Shown piece after piece: positions 1 to 7,011 of a DNA stretch of 29,589 bases. The notes beneath the pieces are model-generated. The model saw nothing but the letters and a program-made list of their open reading frames with translations. It was not told where the DNA came from and made no database searches. A program made the position numbers and the translations under genes. How positions within the stretch are numbered: position 1 is the stretch's first letter; each line of letters begins with the position of its first letter. This DNA is from an uncultured Oscillospiraceae bacterium (GTDB lineage Bacteria; Bacillota_A; Clostridia; Oscillospirales; Acutalibacteraceae), in assembly GCA_910589395.1 (NCBI GenBank), contig CAJUTL010000013.1, forward strand, positions 1-29,589, given 5' to 3'.

Positions 1-123
1 GTTTCATCTCCCATATCTTAAATCATGCTTTCGATTATAGCACTTTCTCTCTGTACCTGCCACTATAAAATACAGGGCATAGCAACCGCCACGCCCCACA
101 TTTCTTATCGTTCCAACGACTTT

Positions 124-306
124 TCAAGCTTCTGTTTCCGTCCTTTCAAATTCCATTTCATTATTCCCACTCGGCGTGATCTTTGCTGTTTTTAACTTTA
201 TTTGTTTAAGTTTATGCAAATACGCGCCCATTTCTACATCAATTACATAATTCCTTATGACTTGCTGATTTTCTATTGCCAAAATGTTGTCAACCATATC
301 TAACAC
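124..306 (-). CDS. small hypothetical protein next to the NDT-like gene
   Basis: A 60-residue ORF starting with GTG at 306-304. The start overlaps the TAG stop of the upstream gene by one base (TAGTG), an arrangement typical of translational coupling. An in-frame ATG lies three codons later. No Shine-Dalgarno sequence stands out, so expression would depend on coupling. The protein has a hydrophobic start, a Lys-rich middle (LHKLKQIKLKTAKI) and an acidic end; no signal peptide, membrane segment or known domain is visible. It has the same AT-rich composition as its partner and probably belongs to the same acquired segment. I do not recognise a family. It may be an accessory partner of the NDT-like protein or a chance ORF in AT-rich DNA. 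Confidence 0.4.
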   Translation of the reverse strand: MLDMVDNILAIENQQVIRNYVIDVEMGAYLHKLKQIKLKTAKITPSGNNEMEFERTETEA

Positions 307-1070
307 TACTTTTGTTTATTAGAGGATTTATCCATTTTTTCTTGCAATTTCATCAAGGCATCAAAACTTTGCATTCCTTTTTGAGGATTCTCAATCAAAT
401 TATTCATAAAAATTTCTAACACTCTGTCCTCTGGCTTAATCGAACTTCCAACCTGTTCATTCTTTATAGTTTCTATAAAGGCAGAAAGCATCTGCGAAAA
501 TCTTGTTTCAATATTATTTTCTAATGCTTTCAAATTATCAGGAATTTGTTGCACTTCCAACAATAATGTTGATAAAATTTCCGCATTTTCTTCTGTACTA
601 TTTTCAGAGAGATTTAATAAAGTGCTTACCTCACTAACCGGATTATGAACAATTTCTCCATTCTCAATAGCCTTCAGCATAGCTTCTATTTCTTTTTTTG
701 CCAAATTTGCACCACTCAAAGTCGTATCATACGAAATAGTTCTCATGTTAGATACGTCAAACGGTATTTCAATACCCCCTTTTATAATTTGAATAGCTGG
801 TTTACGATAGGAATGTCTAATCGCCAATTCATAAAATACATTAGGATTATTTCCTGTTAAATCAGCAATAACTAAATCTGCAGAAATAATTTGTTCAATA
901 ATAGCTTTTGTAATCAATCCACTATTTGCCATTTTATCAGCTCTCACAACAGAGTACCCAAAATCTTTACACACTGGACTAATAATATACTCCATTACCT
1001 CATCTGCGTTTTTACGCACTTCCGTTCCATCTTTACCAATAGGCGTTATCATAAAACATACTTTGTCCAT
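306..1070 (-). CDS. nucleoside 2-deoxyribosyltransferase-like domain protein
   Basis: The 254-residue product begins with VCFMITPIG (residues 4-12), followed by the ADLVIADLTG segment (64-73) and NVFYELAIRH (77-86). This is the pattern of the nucleoside 2-deoxyribosyltransferase-like Rossmann fold (Pfam Nuc_deoxyrib_tr relatives). Asp70 and Glu81 sit where that family carries its acidic and nucleophilic residues. The second half (about 130-254) is Glu/Lys/Leu-rich and probably helical, perhaps an oligomerisation or partner-binding arm. Relatives of this domain occur in bacterial conflict and nucleotide-signalling systems, but the sequence does not show the substrate. The ATG at 1070 is chosen because GAGGG lies 5 bases upstream; a longer TTG start at 1088 has no such site. 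The gene is clearly AT-rich beside guaA, which suggests horizontal acquisition. Family call fairly sure, role unknown. Confidence 0.75.
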   Translation of the reverse strand: MDKVCFMITPIGKDGTEVRKNADEVMEYIISPVCKDFGYSVVRADKMANSGLITKAIIEQIISADLVIADLTGNNPNVFYELAIRHSYRKPAIQIIKGGIEIPFDVSNMRTISYDTTLSGANLAKKEIEAMLKAIENGEIVHNPVSEVSTLLNLSENSTEENAEILSTLLLEVQQIPDNLKALENNIETRFSQMLSAFIETIKNEQVGSSIKPEDRVLEIFMNNLIENPQKGMQSFDALMKLQEKMDKSSNKQK

Positions 1071-1090
1071 ATTTTCCCTCTTCTTCAAAT

Positions 1091-1120
1091 ATAGTAATTC
1101 TTATTCTGTTAATTTGGCAA
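1091..1120 (-). promoter_or_regulatory. putative promoter of the NDT-like gene
   Basis: On the minus strand TTGCCA (1120-1115) and TACTAT (1096-1091) are separated by 18 bases. The -10 element lies about 20 bases before the ATG at 1070, giving a very short leader. AT-rich DNA makes chance matches easier, so confidence is moderate. Confidence 0.4.
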
Positions 1121-1129
1121 GAATTTTTC

Positions 1130-1158
1130 TTACATTACATATGGAGTAAATAATGTAA
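1130..1158. promoter_or_regulatory. inverted repeat, possible operator upstream of the NDT-like gene
   Basis: TTACATTA (1130-1137) and TAATGTAA (1151-1158) form a perfect 8-base inverted repeat with a 13-base spacer. The arm centres are 21 bp apart, about two helical turns, as expected for a dimeric regulator. The site lies just upstream of the proposed -35 element. It could instead be a weak transcript hairpin after guaA; there is no U-tract. Confidence 0.35.
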
Positions 1159-1217
1159 CAAAAATAAACTAACCAAATAGTATCTAGCATATAAAATAAT
1201 CTATGTAAAATTTTTCA

Positions 1218-2780
1218 TCACTCGAACTCAATCGTCGCCGGGGGCTTGCTGGTGATGTCGTAGACCACGCGGTTGACGCCTTTGACCTCGTTTACGAGGC
1301 GGGTGGAGATTTGATCCAGGGTTTCGTAAGGGATCCGGGCCCAGTCGGCTGTCATGAAATCGGTGGTGGTCACGGCGCGGAGGGCCAGGGTATAGTCGTA
1401 GGTTCTGCTGTCGCCCATGACGCCTACGGAGCGGGTATTGGTGAGCACGGCGAAATACTGGTTTATGGCTTTATCCAGCCCGGCGGCGGCGATCCCCTCC
1501 CGGAAGATGGCGTCGGCGTCCCGCAGGGTATCCGCTTTTTCCTTAGTGATCTCGCCGATGATGCGAATGGCGAGGCCTGGCCCGGGAAAGGGCTGACGCA
1601 TCACGAGATATTCGGGGAGGCCCAGCTCCCGGCCCAGCTCACGCACCTCGTCCTTAAAGAGCAGGCGCAGGGGCTCTAAGATCTCCTTGAATTCCACATA
1701 GTCCGGCAAGCCGCCCACATTGTGGTGGCTTTTGATCACGGCGGCGTCTCCCAGGCCGGATTCGATCACGTCTGGGTAAATGGTGCCCTGGGCAAGGTAT
1801 TCCACCGCGCCGATTTTCCGGGATTCCTCCTCAAACACGCGGATAAATTCCTCGCCGATGATTTTCCGCTTATCCTCCGGCTCCACAACGCCGGCCAGCT
1901 TCTCTAAAAACCGCCGCTCCGCGTCTACCCGGACAAAATTCAGCTTCCATTTGGCAAAGGCGGCCTCCACCTCGTCGCCTTCGTTTTTCCGCATAAGGCC
2001 GTGATCCACAAATACACAGGTCAACTGGTCTCCCACCGCCTCCGCCAGCAGCGCCGCCGCCACAGAGGAATCCACACCGCCGGAAAGGGCCAGCAGCACC
2101 CTGCCTCCGCCGATCTTCTCTCTGAGCTCCCGAACGGCTGTTTTGCAGTAGTCCTCCATGGTCCAATCGCCTTTGGCGCCGCAGACCTGATACAGGAAAT
2201 TGTGCAGCATTTTCGTGCCATTCTCCGTATGGTTGACCTCCGGGTGAAACTGCACTCCGTAAAAACCCCGGCCCTCATCGGCAATAGCCACATTGGGGCA
2301 GGCGGCGGAATGGGCCGTCAAGGAAAAGCCCTCCGGCACCTTTGCCATATAATCGCCATGGCTCATCCAGGAAACACCCTCCTCCGGCAAGCCGGAAAAC
2401 AGCTTGCAGGAGGTATCGTAAAAGGTCTTTGTTTTTCCGTATTCCCTGGCGGACGCGCCTTCGGGGTCCTCCTGGGCGTCGGTGACCCTTCCGCCTAAAT
2501 GATGGGCCAAAAGCTGACAGCCATAGCAAATTCCCAAAATGGGGATTCCCAGCTTAAAAAGCGCCGGATCCGCCTTGGGGGAATCCGGCAGGTAAACGGA
2601 ATTGGGCCCGCCGGTAAAGATGATGCCGATGGGCTCCATGGCCTTGATCTCTTCCACAGAAGTGGTATAGGGCTTCACTTCGCAGTACACATGACATTCC
2701 CTGACCCGCCGGGCAATGAGCTGATTATACTGTCCGCCGAAATCCAAAACCAGCACAAGCTGGCGCCGGGCGTTTTCCAT
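1218..2780 (-). CDS. guaA: GMP synthase (glutamine-hydrolysing)
   Basis: GuaA converts XMP, ATP and glutamine to GMP in the last step of guanine nucleotide synthesis. From the ATG at 2780 the product is 520 residues, the usual family length. The N-terminal class I glutamine amidotransferase domain shows the nucleophile in GICYGCQLLAHHLGG (Cys at about 85) and the His-Glu pair in GVQFHPEV. The ATP pyrophosphatase domain follows with its PP-loop SGGVDSSVAAAL, and the C-terminal dimerisation domain ends in KPPATIEFE. Alternative upstream starts are a TTG at 2816 and an ATG at 2792; 2780 best matches the family start. The gene has its own promoter and is isolated from glmS by a terminator. AT-rich DNA begins immediately after the stop codon. 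Confidence 0.97.
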   Translation of the reverse strand: MENARRQLVLVLDFGGQYNQLIARRVRECHVYCEVKPYTTSVEEIKAMEPIGIIFTGGPNSVYLPDSPKADPALFKLGIPILGICYGCQLLAHHLGGRVTDAQEDPEGASAREYGKTKTFYDTSCKLFSGLPEEGVSWMSHGDYMAKVPEGFSLTAHSAACPNVAIADEGRGFYGVQFHPEVNHTENGTKMLHNFLYQVCGAKGDWTMEDYCKTAVRELREKIGGGRVLLALSGGVDSSVAAALLAEAVGDQLTCVFVDHGLMRKNEGDEVEAAFAKWKLNFVRVDAERRFLEKLAGVVEPEDKRKIIGEEFIRVFEEESRKIGAVEYLAQGTIYPDVIESGLGDAAVIKSHHNVGGLPDYVEFKEILEPLRLLFKDEVRELGRELGLPEYLVMRQPFPGPGLAIRIIGEITKEKADTLRDADAIFREGIAAAGLDKAINQYFAVLTNTRSVGVMGDSRTYDYTLALRAVTTTDFMTADWARIPYETLDQISTRLVNEVKGVNRVVYDITSKPPATIEFE

Positions 2781-2846
2781 TGGGATCCCCATCCTTTTTC
2801 TTAGCTTGCCGGACAATGCGGCTCAAAGCGGCTGCCCGATGCTTTT

Positions 2847-2875
2847 ATTCTACCACATTCGAGTGGGTTTTTCAA
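2847..2875 (-). promoter_or_regulatory. guaA promoter
   Basis: On the minus strand TTGAAA (2875-2870) and TAGAAT (2852-2847) have a 17-base spacer. The expected leader to the ATG at 2780 is about 60 bases, too short for a purine riboswitch, and none is seen. Confidence 0.7.
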
Positions 2876-2882
2876 GAAAATT

Positions 2883-2918
2883 GAAAAGGCGGTTCTGCAA
2901 AACAAAACCGCCTTTTTT
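2883..2918 (-). terminator. terminator after glmS, possibly bidirectional
   Basis: The stem AAGGCGGTT/AACCGCCTT encloses an 11-base loop. Read on the minus strand it ends in a short T run, and on the plus strand in six Ts. It lies between the stop of glmS and the guaA promoter, separating the two genes. Confidence 0.75.
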
Positions 2919-2983
2919 CCGATTGAAAATTCCTTTTTACCGGGAGACGCCTCGAAGCCTCTCCAGAAAATCGACAGCCTCTT

Positions 2984-4813
2984 TTACTCCACCGTAACGG
3001 ATTTTGCCAGGTTCCGGGGCTTATCGATATCGCAGCCCTTCATGGAGGCCACGTAATAGGCAAACAGCTGCAGGGGAATGATCGACAAAGAGGGCAGCAT
3101 AAAATCGGTAATTTTCGGAATACAGAACTGGTAGTCCGTTTCCTGGCGCAAGGCCTTTTCCCTGTCCCGGGTGGTGATACCCAGCACCACCGCGCCTCTG
3201 GCCTTGACCTCCTTGACATTGCTCATCATTTTTTCAAACAGGCGGTCATAGGTGCAGATGGAGATCACCAGGGTGCCATCCTCGATGAGGGAAATGGGGC
3301 CATGCTTCAATTCACCGCCGGTGTAGGCCTCGGAATGGATATAGGAGATCTCCTTTAATTTCAGGGAAGCCTCCAGAGAGGCGGCATAGTCCACGTTTCT
3401 GCCGATAAAATACATATCCCGGGCATTGAAATACTGGGAGGCGAAATACTGGATCGTCTCTTTGTCCGCAAGGCAGGCCGCCGCCAGGTCGGGCAGGCGC
3501 TGAAGATCCGCCAGATACTCCTTCCTCTCCTCCTCCGGCAAAACGCCCAACTCCTGGGCCAGATACAGCACAATGAGATAGATCACCGCCAGCTGGGTGC
3601 TGTAGGCCTTGGTGGACGCCACGGCGATTTCCGGCCCGGCCCAGGTATACAGCACGTCGTCGGATTCGTTGGCGATGGTGCTGCCCACCACGTTTACAAT
3701 GGAAAGCACCCTGGCGCCGCTGCGTTTCGCCATGCGCAGCGCGGCCAGTGTATCTGCCGTTTCCCCGGACTGGCTGATAATGATGACCAGCGTTTTCTCG
3801 TCCAGAATGGGGTCACGATAACGAAATTCCGAGGCCACGTCCACCTCCATGGGAAGCTTCAGAAGCTTTTCAAAGGCATATTTTGCCACAACGCCCACAT
3901 GGTAAGAGGTACCGCAGGCCACGATAAAAACCTTATTGATGTTTCGGATCTCCTCGGCGGTCAGCTTGATCTCGTCCAAAACCACCCTGCCGTCCCGCAG
4001 GCGGGGGAAAATGGTTTTGCGCAGGGCCTCGGGCTGCTCGCAGATCTCCTTCATCATGAAATGCTCATAGCCGCCCTTTTCCGCGGCGGCAACGTCCCAT
4101 TCGATCCGCTCGATCTCCTTGGTGAGAGGCTCCTTCTCCGCATTATAGAAGGAAATGCTTTCCCGCTCCAGCACGGCGATCTCTTTATCCTGCAGACGAT
4201 AGATATCCCGGGTTTTGGAAAGAATGGCAGGAATATCGGAGGCAATGAAGTTTTCCCCCTGCCCCACGCCGATGATCAGCGGGCTGTCCTTGCGCACGGC
4301 AAAGATTTTTTCCGGGCAGTCGGCGCAGATGATGCCCAGGGCATAGCTGCCCTCTACCCGGCCGATCACCTTCTGCACAGCGTCCAGCACATCGCCCCGA
4401 TAATAATACTCTAAAAGCTGGGCCACCACCTCGGTGTCCGTGTCGGAAACGAACTCCACACCCCGGCGGATCAGGTGGTTTTTCAGCTCCAGATAATTTT
4501 CAATGATCCCGTTGTGTACCACGGCGAATTTTCCGCCGGCGCTTTCCTGGGGATGGGAATTCACATCGGAGGGCGCGCCGTGGGTGGCCCACCTGGTATG
4601 GCCGATGCCCACCGTGCCGGGTAGATTTTTCCCGCCCTGCAAAATACCGTCCAGTACGCTTAAGCGCCCCTTGGATTTTACCACCCGCAGGCCGCCGTCG
4701 TGATAAACGGCCACGCCTGCCGAATCGTACCCCCGGTATTCCAGCTTTGTCAACCCGTTCAGCAGAAAGGGAGCGGCCTGCTCCCCGCCGATATAGCCTA
4801 CGATCCCGCACAT
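2984..4813 (-). CDS. glmS: glutamine-fructose-6-phosphate aminotransferase (isomerising)
   Basis: GlmS makes glucosamine-6-phosphate from fructose-6-phosphate and glutamine, feeding peptidoglycan synthesis. The 609-residue product begins MCGIVGYIGG, with the catalytic cysteine at position 2 as required for this N-terminal nucleophile amidotransferase. Two ATGs six bases apart are possible: AAGGAGG lies only 3 bases from the first but 9 from the second, so the ATG at 4813 is the start, which also exposes the Cys. The glutaminase half shows HTRWATHG and SHPQ motifs. Two SIS domains follow (SQSGETADTLAAL, then GGELKHGPISLI), and the end LAKSVTVE is characteristic. There is no room for a glmS ribozyme upstream. 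The gene stands between a purA terminator and its own terminator. Confidence 0.97.
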   Translation of the reverse strand: MCGIVGYIGGEQAAPFLLNGLTKLEYRGYDSAGVAVYHDGGLRVVKSKGRLSVLDGILQGGKNLPGTVGIGHTRWATHGAPSDVNSHPQESAGGKFAVVHNGIIENYLELKNHLIRRGVEFVSDTDTEVVAQLLEYYYRGDVLDAVQKVIGRVEGSYALGIICADCPEKIFAVRKDSPLIIGVGQGENFIASDIPAILSKTRDIYRLQDKEIAVLERESISFYNAEKEPLTKEIERIEWDVAAAEKGGYEHFMMKEICEQPEALRKTIFPRLRDGRVVLDEIKLTAEEIRNINKVFIVACGTSYHVGVVAKYAFEKLLKLPMEVDVASEFRYRDPILDEKTLVIIISQSGETADTLAALRMAKRSGARVLSIVNVVGSTIANESDDVLYTWAGPEIAVASTKAYSTQLAVIYLIVLYLAQELGVLPEEERKEYLADLQRLPDLAAACLADKETIQYFASQYFNARDMYFIGRNVDYAASLEASLKLKEISYIHSEAYTGGELKHGPISLIEDGTLVISICTYDRLFEKMMSNVKEVKARGAVVLGITTRDREKALRQETDYQFCIPKITDFMLPSLSIIPLQLFAYYVASMKGCDIDKPRNLAKSVTVE

Positions 4814-4860
4814 ATCCATGCGCCTCCTTGATGCTTTTTATTTTTTACATTACGCTTTTC

Positions 4861-4903
4861 GAAAAGAAGAAAAAGGACGCTAAAATCAAGATTTTAACGT
4901 CCT
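4861..4903 (-). terminator. terminator between purA and glmS
   Basis: The minus strand carries a near-perfect 30-base hairpin (4903-4874, arms AGGACG..TAAAATC and complement) followed directly by a T-rich tract (4873-4861). It lies about 55 bases after the purA stop and 48 bases before the glmS start. No convincing promoter follows it, so it may act as a partial, read-through terminator for glmS. Confidence 0.8.
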
Positions 4904-4957
4904 GTAAAGCACTTGTACTTTCCAGTACCGCACTTCGCTTGACAAGGTCAAACGAAG

Positions 4958-6238
4958 CTATCGTCTCATAATATCTTCCCGGGCCGGGCCGTTGGAAACC
5001 ATGGTGATCGGCACGCCGATGTGGCGCTCCGCAAATTCCACATAGCGCCTGGCGTTCTCCGGCAGCTCCTCATACCGCTTGATCCCGCTGATATCGCATT
5101 TCCAGCCGGGCAAAACCTCCAAAACAGGCTTGCAGCGCTTCAGCTGAGCGGTGGGCGGGAAATAGTCGATCCTTTTTCCGTCAAGCTCATAAGCCACACA
5201 CACGGGGATCTCGTCCAGATATCCCAAAGCGTCCAGCACGGTAAAGGCAATGTCTGTGGCCCCCTGCACCATGCAGCCGTACCGGGCGGCCACCAGATCC
5301 AGCCAGCCCATTCTCCTGGGGCGCCCGGTAGTAGCGCCGTATTCGCCGCCGTCTCCGCCGCGCCTGCGCAGCTTCTCGGCCTCTTCCCCGAAGATCTCGG
5401 AAACAAATTCCCCCGCGCCTACCGCGCTGGAATAGGCTTTTACCACCGTGACGATCTGCTGAATGGCATAAGGCGGAATGCCGCCCGCGCCTACCGCGCC
5501 AAAGCCCGCCAACGGAGAAGAGGAGGTCACCATGGGGTAAATGCCCAGGTCCGGGTCCTTCAGAGAGCCCAGCTGGCCCTCCAACAGGATCGTCTTGCCT
5601 TCCTTTACCGCACGGTACAGCAGGGTAGTGGTATCCGCCACATAAGGGGCAAGGGCCTCTTTATACTCCATGAGCTTCGCGTAAACCTCGTCCCGGTTCA
5701 GCGGCTTCTGGTGATACAGCTCAGTATACAGCACATTTTTCAGGCCCAGCACATGGTCGATACGCTCATAAAGAGCGTCCCTTTCATCAAACAGATCGCT
5801 GATCTGGAAACCAATCTTCGCGTATTTGTCGGAATAGAAGGGCGCAATGCCGGATTTGGTAGAACCGAAGGATTTTGCCGCGAGCCTTGCCTCCTCCAGG
5901 CCGTCCAGCTCCTTGTGATAGGGCATCACCACCTGGCAGCGGTCGGAAATCAGCAGTTGGGGAGTGGGCACGCCCCGCTCCACCACGGACTGAAGCTCAC
6001 TGAGGAAATTTTCCACCGAAAGCGCCACGCCGTTGCCGATAATATTCACAATGTTCTGCCGGAACACACCGGAGGGAAGCTGGTGCAGCGCAAACTTTCC
6101 ATAGTCGTTTATAATGGTGTGCCCCGCGTTGGAGCCGCCTTGGAAACGCACTACAATATCAGAATCCTCCGCCAGCACATCTGTGATCTTTCCCTTGCCT
6201 TCATCGCCCCAACATGCGCCAACTATAGCTTTTACCAT
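4958..6238 (-). CDS. purA: adenylosuccinate synthetase
   Basis: PurA couples IMP and aspartate with GTP hydrolysis to form adenylosuccinate, the first committed step to AMP; PurB, encoded just upstream, completes it. The 426-residue product opens MVKAIVGACWGDEGKGK, containing the GDEGKGK phosphate-binding loop with the catalytic Asp, then GGSNAGHT with the catalytic His. The ATTGRPRR segment near residue 310 contributes to substrate binding. The start is the ATG at 6238; a TTG four codons upstream is less likely. AAGAAAGG lies about 13 bases upstream, an unusually long spacing. The first 33 bases of the gene are repeated 174 bases upstream, behind a better-placed site (GAAGGT), suggesting the original start was displaced by an insertion. 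Confidence 0.96.
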   Translation of the reverse strand: MVKAIVGACWGDEGKGKITDVLAEDSDIVVRFQGGSNAGHTIINDYGKFALHQLPSGVFRQNIVNIIGNGVALSVENFLSELQSVVERGVPTPQLLISDRCQVVMPYHKELDGLEEARLAAKSFGSTKSGIAPFYSDKYAKIGFQISDLFDERDALYERIDHVLGLKNVLYTELYHQKPLNRDEVYAKLMEYKEALAPYVADTTTLLYRAVKEGKTILLEGQLGSLKDPDLGIYPMVTSSSPLAGFGAVGAGGIPPYAIQQIVTVVKAYSSAVGAGEFVSEIFGEEAEKLRRRGGDGGEYGATTGRPRRMGWLDLVAARYGCMVQGATDIAFTVLDALGYLDEIPVCVAYELDGKRIDYFPPTAQLKRCKPVLEVLPGWKCDISGIKRYEELPENARRYVEFAERHIGVPITMVSNGPAREDIMRR

Positions 6239-6239
6239 G
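6207..6239 (-). repeat. direct repeat copy B: the true 5' end of purA
   Basis: These 33 bases encode the start MVKAIVGACWG of purA. They match 6381-6413 at 32 of 33 positions by eye, 174 bases away in the same orientation. Confidence 0.9.
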
Positions 6240-6380
6240 TTATCCCACAAACCTTTCTTGTATTTTCAAGCGCCTGTCTCGCCTGTCGGCTCGGTTGCTG
6301 CGCCCCAGTGGGGCGCGTCCAGCAATGCCTGAACCGATAGGTGAGTTCGGTGCTGAACGGTCGCCACTGGCGACCAGCAC
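6240..6380. repeat. palindrome-rich insert between two copies of the purA start
   Basis: This 141-base segment separates the two copies of the purA 5' end. It holds two perfect 17-base palindromes built the same way: GGTCGCCACTGGCGACC (6360-6376) and GCGCCCCAGTGGGGCGC (6300-6316), each with 8-base arms around a single central base. It carries no gene of its own apart from the tail of the upstream ORF. It resembles a small non-autonomous insertion or dispersed palindromic repeat; no second copy occurs in the window. Confidence 0.6.
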
Positions 6381-6412
6381 CCCCAACACGCGCCAACTAT
6401 AGCTTTTACCAT
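6266..6412 (-). CDS. short ORF sharing the purA start, upstream of purA
   Basis: Reading from the duplicated purA start gives 48 codons: MVKAIVGACWG as in PurA, then about 37 residues encoded by the palindrome-rich insert, ending at TGA (6268-6266). The stop lies 27 bases before the true purA ATG. The ORF has a good ribosome binding site (GAAGGT) and could be translated as an upstream ORF that couples to or dampens purA translation. It is probably a by-product of the insertion, not a functional protein. It shows no recognisable domain after residue 11. Confidence 0.4.
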   Translation of the reverse strand: MVKAIVGACWGCWSPVATVQHRTHLSVQALLDAPHWGAATEPTGETGA

Positions 6413-6413
6413 G
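6381..6413 (-). repeat. direct repeat copy A: duplicated purA start
   Basis: A second copy of the first 33 bases of purA, with one mismatch to 6207-6239. Its ATG (6412-6410) is preceded by GAAGGT at normal spacing and lies 21 bases after the GNAT stop codon. This arrangement is what an intact GNAT-purA operon would be expected to have. Confidence 0.9.
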
Positions 6414-6433
6414 ATTACCTTCAAGCCTCTCTG

Positions 6434-6964
6434 TTATAAAATTTTGTGCAGATTCTCATAGTCTTCCCGACTGATTGTCCAAAAGGTTAAACCATTTTCT
6501 GTTTTGATCTGCCGGAACCCGACAGCCCGGTGAAGCTCGCTTGCCGCTTTTCGGGACAGCTCAAACTCGTTGCTGATCCCGGCAGCATTCATTTCCTCAA
6601 AGCCATACCGCAGCAGCAGCTTCAGCCCCTGCGCGGAATAGCCCTGTCCCCGGTATTTCCCGTGCAGGACGATCCCCATTTCATACCAGCCCTCCGGGCC
6701 TTTCCGGTAGAGATTCACTTCCCCCAGAAAAGCGCCGTCCGATTTCCTGCGCAGATACGCGTAAAACCGCTCCGGCTGGGCATTGACCCATCTCCGGTAC
6801 CAGCTGTCCCAATTCTCCTTCGGAAAATCAATGCAGCCGGTATCGTTGTGATATTCCGGGAATCCCAGATCATATCCCTTATTGTACGCCATGGTCACCG
6901 GGTCACTGAGCAGTTCCTCACGAAACCACAACTCCGTTTTCTCAGGAACATACAGTTCTATCAT
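6434..6964 (-). CDS. GNAT-family N-acetyltransferase
   Basis: The 176-residue protein has the acetyl-CoA pyrophosphate-binding motif GKYRGQGYSAQGL, preceded by the beta strand YEMGIVLHG and followed by the GNAT C-terminal region ELHRAVGFRQIKTENGLTFW. It therefore transfers an acetyl group from acetyl-CoA to an unknown amine. The ATG at 6964 is chosen because AGAAAGGG lies 8 bases upstream; a TTG at 6994 is weaker. That ribosome binding site is the end of a short intergenic repeat found after several genes in this window. The gene sits inside the purine run, 47 bases after purB and 21 bases before the duplicated purA start, so co-transcription is likely. Its link to purine synthesis is unknown. 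Confidence 0.85.
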   Translation of the reverse strand: MIELYVPEKTELWFREELLSDPVTMAYNKGYDLGFPEYHNDTGCIDFPKENWDSWYRRWVNAQPERFYAYLRRKSDGAFLGEVNLYRKGPEGWYEMGIVLHGKYRGQGYSAQGLKLLLRYGFEEMNAAGISNEFELSRKAASELHRAVGFRQIKTENGLTFWTISREDYENLHKIL

Positions 6965-6971
6965 AAGAACA

Positions 6972-7008
6972 GCCCTTTCTAACTCAACTAACAACTATAG
7001 CTAACAAC
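6972..7008 (-). repeat. TTGTTAG/AGAAAGGGC intergenic motif after purB
   Basis: On the minus strand, TTGTTAG appears twice followed by AGAAAGGGC, starting three bases after the purB stop codon. The AGAAAGGG part supplies the ribosome binding site of the GNAT gene. Confidence 0.7.
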
Positions 7009-7011
7009 TTA

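Noticed and set aside
2781..2846. purine riboswitch before guaA
   Set aside because: The leader from the predicted promoter is only about 60 bases, and no purine-aptamer stems were found.
4820..4957. glmS ribozyme
   Set aside because: There is not enough space between the terminator and the start codon, and the conserved cleavage core was not seen.
5021..6340. 439-residue plus-strand ORF over purA, and similar long antisense ORFs at 7249-8517 and 14109-15185
   Set aside because: They lie opposite well-supported genes, lack ribosome binding sites, have His/Gln/Arg-rich compositions typical of antisense frames in GC-rich genes, and match no family.
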